Part shown: piece by piece, positions 37,250-49,503 of the stretch
How positions within the stretch are numbered: the stretch's first letter is position 1
How the letters are laid out: each line of letters begins with the position of its first letter
DNA from: Isoetes taiwanensis
Lineage: Eukaryota > Streptophyta > Lycopodiopsida > Isoetales > Isoetaceae
NCBI GenBank assembly: GCA_021234155.1
Contig: JAJEKV010000083.1
Location: forward strand, 3,002,241-3,066,240
Direction: 5' to 3'
Length of the DNA stretch: 64,000 nt
Made by a program: the position numbers and the translations under genes
The notes under the pieces: model-generated
Database searches by the model: none
The model's input: the letters and a program-made list of their open reading frames with translations, nothing else
Told to the model about the DNA's origin: nothing

Positions 37250-39455
37250 CTGGTGCTATTGCATCTCCTAATTGTCGACATTACTCTCACCCTCAATCAC
37301 TGCATCACACTCTGGTGCATCAGACTCCTCACTATTTTCAAATGCCGAAAAGTACTTATATTCATATTCCCTCTGGGCAAGCACTGTTGCCTCCGCAACC
37401 GTCTCCCCACAACATGGTATAGGCTTCACTCGGGTTTCTTTTGGTCCCAACCATGTCCAGGAATTTCAGTCCTCATCATCTTTACAACCTCCTGCCAATG
37501 TATACAATATTGGTGATCTCAAATTGAACGAGGATGGGCCACAGTGTATATTGCCCAATGACGCCCAAATTTCTGGACCTCCCGGGTTCACTATTCCCAC
37601 GTAGATGCCTTCTTCACAGCCCTCTGTTGTGCCTCAAGGACCTGCCTATTCTTATGCATCACCTCTTTGCACCCAGATCTCTGTGTCTCTGACTCATTAT
37701 ATTTATGGCAACCCTGCCAACACTCAAGTGCTCACAACCTCAAACTTCCCTATCCTATTTTTGGGACAAAGCTCGCGTACTCCTTTTGATCCTTCGGAAA
37801 GTTCAATGTTATCACGCCGGGAATGGGGCCACACCACCATGACATGTCCACAACTCCACCAAGTTCAAGTACAAATCCTGGCACTAACCAAATTGCCCTC
37901 GGTGTGCCTCAATCCTATCAACTTTGGGTGGCAAATGGGTAACAAGGCCCACGCTCCACTCTAAGAAAACCTACTCGTGCTCCTCAATAGCAGTATAACC
38001 AACAAGCTCCTCTGCCTACTGTATTGCCAAGAAGCCCAAGAAGAGATCTATCAAGCTCTTAATCCTTCTGTGCAATAATCCAAATTTTGGTTGGTGCGGT
38101 ATCACACACCGAGAATTTGGCACTTCGACCACGGGACATGCGGCTGCTTTTGGTGTGGAAGTTGTCTCTCCTGAGCAACACAAGACGGTGCATTTTGCTC
38201 CAGATCTTGAAAAACTCACGCCTCATGTTATGCAAAACTCACGCCTCATGATATGCCCAAGGTCCGTCAAAGTATCCTCAAGCTCATGCAAGCAGCGGAA
38301 GGATGTACGCGTGCCAATGTTCACGCTATAACACACGCCCAACAATGTAAGGAGGCGCCCTCCATGTCCACGCCTACTTCACGTGTTCAACCACATTCAA
38401 ACATAGTCGTTGAATTAGAACTCCTCAATAAAGTTTCTGGCTCGATGCCCAAGCAACCGGTGCCATTGGATCCTGCATATCCTTTAGCCCATGTTCCATT
38501 GGATCTGCAAGAAGAGTTCGCTAAGATCAAAATCCCCCTCAGTCTCCCCACCATTCCGAAGCTATGTCCTACCCTACAGGAACATTTGCCCTTATCCACT
38601 ATTCTTGTTGGTGATGTCACCACTTCCACGCCCACGGTTCACGCAACTGTCAGGAATCAACAGCTTAATCGTGTATAGATTGATGGGGGCAGCACTATCA
38701 ATCTCATCATGGACAAACTCAAGAAACAACTCGGCATCATTCAACTGTATCGTGCCCCTTATGATATCAAGCTGGTAATGGTCACATCACACGCCCTTAA
38801 GGCGTCACCCCTATTCTCCAAATCAGCATTGATGATCTCGAATTTCCGTTGGAATGTGGTGTTTGGAAAACCGGGGAAGATCTTGGTGATTATGAAATGC
38901 TGGTTGGTCGACTTTCCTCCGCTAAGCTAAAAGCACCCATTATTGGGTCACTGATCAATTTGCCATTACTGATGGACAATTGAATGCCACCATGGATATT
39001 GAAACTGGGAAACTCATTTATGTTAGAAATGCGGAACCTTCACTCTCTGATAGCGACTCTAATGACCTCCAAAATACTTATCAAGTCCAAGCTCCGGAAG
39101 CTGGTTTGCCATTATTTGCCTATCCTGAATATGCCGATCCCTGGAGAGATATGAGTCTAGATAAAGACCATGCTGTTGCTGCCTTGCTTGATCATTATCT
39201 TGCGCCTTGCAATCGAATTCAGCATGTTGACATCTTCAGGATGTTATCCCTCACGACACTGTTGATGTTGCTGCTATCATGAAGCAACCCTTGCTTGAAA
39301 AACATCAACATCCCTTATTTTTTTTCCACTCAGAGTGCTGAACCACCGGTTCTGCTATAACCACCTGCTCATACTATCATATCTACGGATGTTATTCCGC
39401 ACATTCAAACTCTGAAAGTCGAAATCATTGATTAGAAGACAACCAACCTATTCTG

Positions 39456-40740
39456 TTGGCTGCCAATCTTCCTAAGCCATATAAAGCTCTCGCACTCAGT
39501 CTCTTTAAAAAATTCAAACCTATCTTTGCATGGAGCTATAAAGATTTACGAGGCATAAAAAAAGAGTTGGGAGAACTCACCATTCCCTCTGAAAACCCGA
39601 TGCAGCCCTATCTAGCAATGACAAAGATGTGCTCAACTCCAACTATCATGACCGCATCAAAGCAGAAATTGATAAATTCTTGGCTGCTGGACTTATTTAT
39701 GAGGTCAAACATTCTGAGTGGGTGAGCCCCATTGTTATTGCCCTTAAGCAAAATGGGAAAATTCATGTTCACGTGAATTATCGAAAACGCAATATGGCCA
39801 CGAAACATGATCATTTCCCACTACCCTTCATAGATCAAGTCCTTGAAGAAGTAGTAGGCCATGAAATGTACTCCTTCATGGATGGCTTTTCTGGCTACAA
39901 TCAAATTTCCTTTCGCTCTAAAGATCAGTTGAAAACAACTTTCACTACGTCGTGCGGTATTTTTGCCTACAAAGTGGTGCCCTTTGGTTTGTCAAACTCA
40001 TCTTCCACTTTTCATCGCATTATGCTTTCTGTTCTTCTGGATTACTTGAAAGATAATGCTTTTCTACAAGTCTTTCAAGATGACTTTTCCGCTTATAGCA
40101 CCATAGATGATCACCTCACCAAACTCGAACTCGTTTTTCAAAAATGTGATGATTGGACATCAGTTTGAATCCCAAGGAAGTGTACTTTCTGTGTCACTTC
40201 AGGTGTTCTTCTGGGCCACGTTTAACGAGGGCATTACCACGGATCCTGCCAAGATCAGTTGCGTTCTCAAGGCTCAGGTGCCTATCAACATTAAGGAGAC
40301 ACGCTCCTTTCTTGGGAAAGTCAATTATTATGCTACTTTCATTCTTGAACTAGCTTCCATTGCTGATCCCATCTATAAACTCAGGGATAATGAATCCACT
40401 TGAGCTTAGAATCCCCAAGCAAATGCGGCCTTTCAATACACAGGCCACTGTTCTTGTTCCACCTCAATGGGACAACTATTTCACGTCCATGTAGATGTTT
40501 CAGCTTTTGCTATTGATGTTGTTCTCTCCCAAGAATACGACTCTCAACTCGACAAACCAATTCGATATGCGAGCCGGAAACTCAACCCTGCATAGAAGAA
40601 TTATTCTGCCACAGAATGGGAAGTGCTCGGCCTCATTTTTTGTCTGCAACGGTTTTGCCACTATCTACTGAGTAGCAAAATCAAGTTCTTTGTAGATCAT
40701 CAAGCTCTTCTTTATTCATTCATAAGACAGGAAAGTCTCA
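39456..40740 (+). pseudogene. Ty3 reverse transcriptase and RNase H, degenerate
   Basis: The RT region shows the family order: AEIDKFLAAGLI.EV, SEWVSPIV, VNYR, DHFPLPFIDQVLEE, FMDGFSGYNQI, KTTFTTSCGIFAYKVVPFGL. The catalytic box reads VFQDDFS where active elements have Y/F-L-D-D. RNase H follows with HVDVSAFAI, YASRKLNP, YSATEWEVLGLIF and FFVDHQAL, including a mutated TDAS box. Frame changes lie near 40190 and 40590, with stops at several points. The role was cDNA synthesis; it is now inactive. Confidence 0.78.
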
Positions 40741-41022
40741 TGTGGTGCCTGATTATCTTTCGTGCATCCATACTGATGATTCGTCCTCAGGAGTCTCAGA
40801 CACTTTTCCAGATGCTCAAGTCTTTTTGCTCACGGCCATGCCTCACTAGTTCCATGACTACCATCAATATCTTCTCTCGGGTGCCTGACCCTCAGAGGAT
40901 CCCACGCTTTCTCCCCACAAGTTATGCTCCTGCCATCAAGAATTCCTTCAATAAGTCCGTGACTATATTATGGTTGCAGGACATCTCTACAAACGTGGCA
41001 AGGATATTGCGCAGATGTGTAC

Positions 41023-41027
41023 ATTCT
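41023..41027 (+). repeat. 5-bp target duplication ATTCT, left
   Basis: ATTCT directly before the TG of the first LTR, matched by ATTCT at 60520-60524 directly after the CA of the last LTR. With one copy removed, the old element's frame runs through the insertion point. Confidence 0.85.
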
Positions 41028-43512
41028 TGCTGCCATGCTATGGCAGCATGTAAGAGCCAAGCATATATTAGCACTAATCCTATCAGGTTGGTTCAATTTG
41101 CAAGATATTAGGAGAATGCTTCACTAGCATACACTCAAGTTTGAAGAGCAAAGGAAGGACAATTGACTCAAGTCACTCAAGAGATGCAAAAGGTCAAACA
41201 AGCATAGGAAGTGTAGAGAAGAAGAGAAAGAAGAGCCCTTGAAGAGCATTCCATGGTATGTGATCATTTATGAGCTTGGCATCTTTGGCATTTTTTTTTA
41301 TTTCCATCCTCATCCACTCCACCATCCCAAATAGCATTGAACCTTGACTCCTTCCTCATACACCTCCCAAAGTCAAACTTGACCTTGAAAGTTCTTTCTA
41401 GTCAAAATACACCTTCATAAAACACCCACTTGCTTCATCATCCACTAGTTCAAGAGAGACTTGACTTAGTCATAACTTTGCTTATGAAGTCAACATTCCA
41501 TGCAACTTGAGCAAAATGTAGAGAGGCTTGCAAAATCCCTAAGGAAATGCTAAAAATTCAAATATGCCTCAAAGATGCCTCAAAGATGCTCCACAAAATT
41601 TTTGGCTTCCTAATGAGCACTAGATGTGCCAAGTCCCCCTACACCTTACTACACACATCACACCCATCACCATTTCATCCTTTTCATCTCAAACTCTCAT
41701 TCAAATCAAAATTCATTTCAAAATATCATTGTTGCCACATCACTTTTGACACCTCATCATTCACACACATCATCTCCACATCATTCTAAAAATTTTGACT
41801 AGAGAGAATTTTCAAATTCAAGTGGGGTGACACGTCATCATTCCCATTGGCCATGTCATACTACCTAGCCATGCCATGTTTTTCAAATGCCACTTCATCC
41901 ACTCCCCAAATTTTTCCAAACTCCAAAGAGCTCTATGGTGAAAAAGACCCCGAGAATATTATAGGGCACAAAAAAAGGTTCCCCTAGAAAAAAAAAGAAT
42001 TTTGAGAAAAGGCCTTATTTTAGGCATGGTATATGTGTTCTAGGGAATCGTGCCATAGGGTGTAAGGGGTGCAAAAATTTTCCTATCTACCCCCTTAGCC
42101 TAATTTCTCTTCCAAGCCAATCCCCTGCCAAGGAGCATCCCGTGTGGGGCGGTGGAGGTATCGAATCCCACGTGGACACTGCACGCAATAATCAGAAGAA
42201 ATCAATTTTTTGAGCCTTATATACTTTGTCTGCTAAATTGAATTGGGCCTGTGGAATATTTCTCTTCGAACTGCCAGAAACCTAAACCTGAAAAATGCCA
42301 AGATCCGTTCAAAGCGACCTAACAAACCATTAATTCAGCACCTAAACCGGCCGAATCATTATGTTTAATGCCATGAATGCTTAGTGCGGGCTAAAAGACA
42401 GAAGATTTGAAGGAAATGATGAAGATTTCAACGGAACAGTACATTCTACAAAAGGGGATTTTTCGCACAGAGGATTTTGGAGGGCTTGAAGGCAAAGAAG
42501 ATTTTTTGGCTTTGAAGAAGGACCGGCTTGACAACCTTGAGCTTGATCCTGACCTCCTATGTTTACCTTTGATCCGGATTATTGACTTAATTCTCCGGAT
42601 TTTTTATGTGCACCTATTTGATCCTGTGCCCAAGACCCCGAGCTTGGGATGTTATATTGTATCTTCTGAGTGACTGATTCAATTGAAAATCCGACCTTTG
42701 CAGCAGTTTGTTTGAGTTGCTTTGTGATCTTTTCAAAAAAGCAAAAATTATCATAGCTTTATTGTCATAGCGTGAGTATCTAGTGCCCGTGCACATTGTT
42801 AGTGTGTTTTGTCTACGTATCACAAACCCTTAGAAAGTGCAAAAGCCAAATCCATTGCATTGCAATGGAAAGTTGGCATTGTTAGAACATGAGGTATTGC
42901 ACAACAAGTGTGGAGCATGGGAGAGCCACTTTGTTTGAACTTCAAATCTGTCAAACAAAGTATGTGGAAGTAGACAGCATTAGATACACGTGCAGTTGAC
43001 CCTTACAAAACATTATCTTTCAAGAACATTTTCTTCTTACAGTCTTAGGCTAAGAATTATCAAAAGAAAAAATTGGATCCTTTCTGGTCAAAAAGAATAG
43101 TTGGCCCTTGGTGTGCAGACAAATCTGAGAGAGATAGAGTTGATAGTCCCAAAAAATTCATCACCAATATCGAGTTCCAAATATCAGCTCTCTGTCAGGG
43201 ATATTGACCAAAAATTGACTGGGTCAGTGATTTGAATCTCGCCCATCTAGCCTACTCTGACCTTGCTGAGCTTTTGCAGTCTGTTAGTGACAAGTGTTGA
43301 GAACATCAAGGAGTGATATCCACACCCATAGCCCCATAGATCACATTCTGCAAGAGATTTTGTGAGGCAGACTTTTTTCTCTTCAGGGAAACACAATCCT
43401 AGTAATCTTTTGTGATTCTTTCTGGAATTTTTGCACTCAGAGTGGTTGCCTTAAGCAACCTGGAGGTTCTAAACCACTGAGGTTGAAGGTTTTGCCAGGA
43501 ATACCTTCAACA
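41028..43512 (+). repeat. LTR 1 of the young Ty3 array
   Basis: 2,485 bp, TG...CA ends. It is followed by TTT and then TGGAGGTTCTACCGAGATC (43516 on), a possible primer-binding site since it starts with TGG, though I cannot name the tRNA. It contains a TATA-like box near 42217. Confidence 0.88.
42215..42227 (+). promoter_or_regulatory. TATA-like box in LTR 1
   Basis: CCTTATATACTTT, about 1.3 kb before the LTR end; the same string is in LTR 2 (near 50699) and LTR 3 (near 59219). It is the best candidate core promoter for the element's RNA, which would place the transcript start about 30 bp downstream. Confidence 0.4.
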
Positions 43513-43555
43513 TTTTGGAGGTTCTACCGAGATCATCTTCCTGGAATCTGGACTC

Positions 43556-44560
43556 ATGGCACCAAGAAGAGTTAATGAGACATCTGAGCCTACTGAGACA
43601 CAGGATAATCAGGAAGCTACTGCTACACCTACTGTCACCATACAAGCAACTGCAGGCATGCCTTATCAATACTTCGAGTTAAATGTGCCTACTCCAGTCC
43701 CTGTTTTTGATCCGAGCATGAATGCCAACAATTTCCTCAAGACCTTTGAAGAATACTATCAAGAATATGGTCACAAAAAAGGCTGTAAGTTTTCTGAGTT
43801 TAAGAAATGTTTCAAGAATGATGAGGTAAGGGCTTGGTTAGAATATGTTATAGGTTTAGGCACCAATTCTTGGGAAGAACTGGTAAAAAAGTTTCTAGCA
43901 AGGTTTGGAAGAGTCTTGGACCCTCAAGATTTAATATTTGAGTTGCAAACTTTTCGCATCAAACATGGTGAAAGTGTGCAGCAGTATGTCGAAAGATTCA
44001 ATCACTATCTTGTCAAATGCCAAATCAATCATGTTCCTAACCATACATTGCATTTAGTGGCTTTTTTATCGTGGGATTGAGCAGCAGACCAAGAATACGT
44101 AGAAAGCTTTTGAAGATCCAAAAACAGGAGGGATTTGATACAATACACAAGGCTTTCACCAAAGCTACTGAAATTGCTGATATGATATCATACTTACCAG
44201 ATGAAATGCACTCACCAAGTGATCCTTTTTTTCCAGATTATGAGCAGGAGTGTATGGGATCAAAGACTGCACTGCCTATGCTATCCAAAAGGAAAAGAAA
44301 AAGGGTTAAGGTGGAAGAGGATGAGGCTCCTGCAGTAGATGTAAGAGCAGAGATCACCAAGGTATCTGAGGCATTGGTTGAGGTAACTAAACAACTGCAA
44401 GAGTTGAAGAACTCAAAATTTGAAAAGAAAACTTACCCCCCATGTGTGCATTGCTTTAGAGATACTCATTCTTCTGATTATTGCTGGTATAGGCCATGCA
44501 CTAAGTGTGGAAAAAAGAGGTCATTTTGGTAAAGAATGCCCTTTGTGTGAATTTTGTAAG
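43556..44560 (+). pseudogene. Gag polyprotein, array unit 1
   Basis: Capsid/nucleocapsid protein that packages element RNA. The ATG at 43556 lies 43 bases after LTR 1. The retrotransposon Gag region (FDPSMNANNFLKTFEEYYQE, WEELVKKFLARFG, GESVQQYVERFNHYL) is followed by a Lys-rich linker and a zinc-knuckle area (about 44440-44590) with CTKCGKK and, in unit 2, CEFCKVMGHYED. The frame breaks near 44070 and 44510. Both breaks lie at or near sites where unit 2 reads differently, so they may be sequence errors. Confidence 0.75.
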
Positions 44561-44946
44561 GTCAGGACATTACGAGGATAGATGCGTGTCAAAAGAATAT
44601 TTTGCCGCATAAGAAAAAATCTAAAATTGGTGAACCAAGTGCATCTATAAGGTTTGTGCGTGAAGTTGAAGAGCAAGAGGAGATTATGGTCGCCCACACC
44701 GTAAGGATGAATAATGCCAAAGAGAAAGAACCAAAGAATCAAGAAGTTGAGATTTTGAAACATAAAGATGTTTGAAAAAGCAAGCGTTATCGTGGGCTCT
44801 TCCTCCCGCTCAAAAATTTGTCAAGAAGGAAAAAACCGTGAGGATTTTGAATATTTATTGAAGAATTCTAAAATCTGTAGATTTGTCGACCCCGCCAAGA
44901 TAGCCCCTCTTCTACGTAAGAAAGGTGCTCAATCTTACTAAGGAAG

Positions 44947-47900
44947 ATGAGTTTGCCCCCGACAAATCACATTGATGAGCACATGCTCACCCAGGAAGAT
45001 AATGATCCTGGAGCTTTCACCTGTGTTGCTAAAATGGAAGGGAAAATATTAACCAAAGTTCTGCTAGATGGAGGATCACCCTTGAACGTGATGCCACACC
45101 ATGTCATGAGACTGTGTGGTCTAGAAATAGACAAGAAGGCTCCAATGATCTTGAAATCTTTCTCTAATTCTAAAATCAATCCAGTGGGAATAGTTAGCAA
45201 TGTGCCTATTGATGTTGAAGGAATAATGGTTGCAAACTAACTTTGTGGTGGTTGCTTTTGAAGGAATAGGGGACAAATCAGATATTTATGACTTACTTTT
45301 GGGCAGAAGGTGGCTTTCTACAGTAGATGCTAGGCCTGTGTGGTCAAAAGGAGAATGTACCATCTCAAATGGCAAGAAAAAGGTAACATTGTATAATAAG
45401 TTAGGAGAGTTTGAAAGCATGAATTTCATTGAAGAAGAAATGTTGATATCACATCCATGTGGAGAATTTGAACTGGATACAGTAGAGTTGGAGTCTAGCA
45501 TAAAAATCTCAAAGGAGTTGGCTTCAACCAGGTTGAGCAATTTTGCTTATTTATGGTTTGATGGTGGTGTTTCCAAAAGGCTTAATGTGGCATCTTCTCG
45601 CCGCTATTCTCAAGGATGCCTCAAACAAAGTTCTTCAAGCAAAGTAGGAAGAATTTATCCTAATGTCACTTCTAATATGGCGTAATATAAGGCATTGATT
45701 GCAGGGTCTTCAAGAGGCAAAAAAATCTAAACATCGGAATGTGATCATCTTTGGAGACTCTCACTTCGTCTCTGGGGCAAATATCGTGGAGAATATCGTG
45801 CCAAGAATGAGGACATGTTGCAGCTCAAAAGTCAAGCCATCTTTGAACTGAAGGATTTTGATACACGAACTCGCCATGTTCCAAGGGAGCGAAATGATGA
45901 AGCGCACTCGTTGTGTATGTGCTACCGGAACATTTGGTGAGGGAGCAATTCAAGAGGAGGAACTTGAGAGAAGAGATCTCAATAGCTATACCCCATCCCG
46001 GTAATCAATGCAAGTGAAGACAAGGGTAAGGGAAGTCAAGGTCAATAAGAAGGGTCTAGATAGGGTGTTATATGTTGGAGATTTGTTCGAGAAGAGGATA
46101 ATGCTTTGGTTACCAAATTGTTTGATGATTGGAAGGATGTCTTTGCTTGGGATTATGATGAGCTGGTGGGAATTGACAAAAAGCATTTGTGAATTTGAAA
46201 TTAAAATAAAGGGAGGTATGAAACCCGTCATACAAAAGCTAAGAAGAATCAATGCTTCTCTATTAGGTCTAATCAAGGAAGAATTATACAAAATGAAAGA
46301 TGCAGTGTGTGATTACTCAAAATTGTGAACCCCCGAAAGTGGCTATCTTGCATTGTTCCCGTTGAAAAGAAAAACAAGGCCATTAGGATCTGCATAGACT
46401 ATAGAGATTTAAACAAAGCTACCACCAAAGATTGTTACCCTTTGCCATTTCGAAGAGGTGTTGCATGCTGAAAGGTGCAAAGAAATTTACTCATTCTTAT
46501 ATGGCTTTTTCGTGTTTTAATCGGATAAGCATCAAGGAAGGTGATCAGCCAAAAACTTCATTTATCACACCTTGGGGAACATTTGCCATGAAAAGAATGC
46601 CATTTGGATTGATGAATGCTTCGCAACATTCCAAAGAGCCATGGATGCAATTTTTAAAGAAATGCCATTAACATTTTTCGTGTATTTTTGGATGATCTTT
46701 GTTTGGGAACTTCTCCGAAAGACATTTTGATATGCTAACCATGTTGTTTGACTTGTGTAGAAAGGGGGGAGTGAGTTTGAACCCCAAAAAGTGTGTTTTT
46801 TTATCATCAAAAGGGGAATTGCTTGGGCATGTAGTATCTACAGCAGGAATTCAAATATCTGACAGTAAGATTGAAGCCCTAAGAAAATTGACACCTCCAA
46901 AAACCCTCAAACAGGTTAAGAGCTTCATAGGGATGACCAGCTTCTTGAGAATGTATGTCCCTCATTTTTCCCACACCATAAGCCCAATCTCCAGCCTCAC
47001 AAAGGTTGGGAAGTTCTCCAAAAGTGAAAGCAAACACATCCTAGTAGATTGGGATGAGCAATGCCAAAATTCTTTTGACAAAATCATTGATGCCATTTGC
47101 AAATCTATCCTGCTAAAGCCTCCTGATCTAGAGAAGCCCTTCAAAGCTTACATCAGTGTGACAAAGAAAGCAATTGGTGTGGCACTGTTACAAGGGGATC
47201 ATGTGATTACTTTTGCAAGCAAGATGTGGTCCGATCTCGAGATTAGATATCCCAGGTTGGAGAAGAGTGCAGGCAGCCCCGATGTTTTTGATAGAAAGGC
47301 AAGGACATCTTCTCGCAAACAATCAGGTGCAAGTGCTCATGAGGCAAAATCCTTTTCACCCTATTTGCAAAAAGCGCGCCAAAGGCCAAATTGTGCGGTG
47401 GTGGGCTTGTAAGATCCAAGCTTATGATATTACTCAGAAGGTGGTAAAGTTGATCGAGAATCCCAGCTCCTACCTTCCACTTGTGTTGTTTGAGCATGAA
47501 GATCAAGATGGTTTGTGTGTTGATGACAATCTAACAAACTTGATCTCCGTTGATGCGAGAAAACATTGATTGGCAATTTGACATCAAACTATTTGGAAAG
47601 CAATGAGTTACCTAAGAACTTGAGTGGCAAATAAGAAAGGAGATTTAGGGACAAATGCAAGAAGTTCAGTCTAATTGAAGGGATCCTATGCAAAGTTGAC
47701 AAGGAAGGAGTCTTATTGAGATGTGTGGATAAGGAAGAGGCTAGAATGATAATTGAGGCGTGTCATGAGGGAGTTTGTGGAGGACACTTTGCGGCGTAAC
47801 AACAAAGAAAAAAAGATTTTAAGGTCGAGGATACTTTTGGCCTACTCTCTTTAAGGATTGTTATGAAGCTATAAAATGCTGCCACAAATGCCGATTTTTG

Positions 47901-48840
47901 GCAAAAGAACCTTGCAACCAAATATACCTGACCGCCATAATTTCCCTGGACCTTTTCAAATGTGGGACTGGATTTTATAGGCCCCATAGACCCACCTTCC
48001 TCAGCAAAGACCCGCTTTATATTAGTTGCCACTGATTACTTTTACCAAATGGGCAGAGGCAATTCCTTTGAGAGAAGCCAATGCCCAAGCTACTTCGCAA
48101 GTTTCTACATGAAAATATCTCGTGCGGTTTTGTATCCCTTTCAAAATTGTTTTACGATAGAGGCAGCCAATTCATCAACCATACAATTGCATTACTTCTA
48201 GCCACCTTGAAAGTCAAACACACCAAGAGTTCATCCTATTACCCTCGGAAATGGCCAGCAGAGTCAACCAATAAGACTCTCAAGTCAATCTGAAGAAGAC
48301 CATCGGTGTTTCAAGAAAGGATTGGCATTTGAAACTTCATGATGCACTTTGGGCATACGGAACTACCATCAAAGTGGCTACAAAGCACACCCCTTTCAGT
48401 TTGGTGTATGGGATAGAATCAAGATTGCCTATAGAATTAGAGCTTCCATCACTCGACCGCCTATCGATAAATTTGGAAATGGATAATGCTCTAAAAGATG
48501 ATTTGTGAGATTGATGCGGCTTGAGGAGCATAGATATGAGGCTGAGAATGCAATAATAAGGAAAAAGGCCAAGGATATTGCAGCCTTCAAAGCAGCACAT
48601 AAATTACAGGGAGTCTTGAAAGAAGGAGAGTTAGTGTTAAAATGGAACAAAGCAAGGGAAGATATGGCAACAAAATTCGAAAATCTTTGGGAGGGACCAT
48701 TTGAAGTAATAGGGACAGCTGGCAAGGATTCATATTGGCTGAAGGATATTGCTGATGGCAGAGAATTGATGAACCCTATCAACATTGTGCACCTAAAAAG
48801 GTATTGGCAACAACATGTTGCCCTTGCTCTGTTCAACTGA
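44947..48840 (+). pseudogene. Pol polyprotein, array unit 1
   Basis: Domain order: aspartic protease (VLLDGGSPLNVMP, 45058 on); archaeal-type RNase H (WFDGGVSKR near 45553, YKALIAG, IFGDS near 45750); RT (AIRICIDYRDLNKAT near 46390, TPWGTFAMKRMPFGL, VFLDDLC near 46690); degenerate RNase H (ISVTKKAIGVALLQ near 47155, ITFASKMW); integrase (ACHEGVCGGHF zinc site near 47765, VATDYF near 48023, ESTNKTLKS near 48255); and a GPY/F-like end (LWEGPFEVIG) to the stop at 48840. Stops and frame changes (for example 45235, 45600, 45683, 46320, 47270, 47800) break it. Most coincide with CAG or CTG in the other unit. The usual TDAS catalytic Asp of RNase H is absent (SVTKK) in both units, so that loss is real. 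Confidence 0.8.
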
Positions 48841-49503
48841 AATCTCTGTTGTAAGATGTAGCTAGGTATAGTTAATACATATGGTTAAAACTAGATCAGT
48901 TAGGCCTGTCTTAGTAAATGTAGTTCTGCTTTAGGGTTATTATTTGTGTGTTAATGAATTTATAAGTGTTGCTATGCAGATTGTGATCAACTGAAGGAGT
49001 GAATTGATACTAATGATCATAGTTCCATGCAGGTGCATCTGAGCATGTCTGTCACACATCTCTTCCATTGCAGTACATTGATCTCCATCATCCGGAGTTG
49101 TCGACATTGCCTCCACACCAAAGAACTCACTCATACTAACAAGCTTTATCTTCACATGCAGGTGCATTCCTATGTCTATCTCCATCTGTCATCTGATCAA
49201 GAGTTGACCTCATTGCATCAGAAAGTCCTCCTGCATTGCCAATAAATTTCCCAAGCTGCAGTCACACCACCATCCTGCAGCTTCTCATAACTAAAGAGAT
49301 TTATTTTCCATGCAGGTTCATCTGAAAGTAGCATCATATGCACGTTCATAATATCAAATCTATCACCTTCCAATCCATATGCAGGTCATTGAGTTGCCAA
49401 CCATATTCTCATATTGGCAACTGGCTGGAGAACATGTCAAGAGTCATCAAGCAGCTAGTCAAAAGGGGCTGGAAGATCAGCCTTCTCTTTTTGTTTGGCA
49501 TAA
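48841..49503 (+). other. 3' untranslated region of array unit 1
   Basis: About 660 bp between the Pol stop and LTR 2. The motif CATGCAGGTGCAT, or a close variant, recurs at 49026, 49155, 49309 and 49379. A purine-rich AAAAGGGGCTGGAAG lies about 40 bp before LTR 2 instead of touching it, so its role as the polypurine tract is uncertain. Confidence 0.55.

Larger units (their letters stand above)
37251..41027 (+). mobile_element. Older Ty3/gypsy element, left part (Gag to RNase H)
   Basis: Degenerate coding sequence with many stops. In order: Gag-like stretch (37272-37964), protease with IDGGS (about 38680), reverse transcriptase (about 39456-40190), and RNase H (about 40470-40740). It stops at 41027 exactly where the younger array starts, and its integrase resumes at 60520. 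It is old by comparison with the insert, given stops in nearly every domain. Confidence 0.8.

Noticed and set aside
42407-42673. 88-codon frame present in all three LTRs (also 50892-51152 and 59411-59677)
   Set aside because: It is shared only because the LTRs are copies of each other. It lies downstream of the TATA-like box in untranslated LTR sequence and has no motif, so conservation is not evidence of coding.
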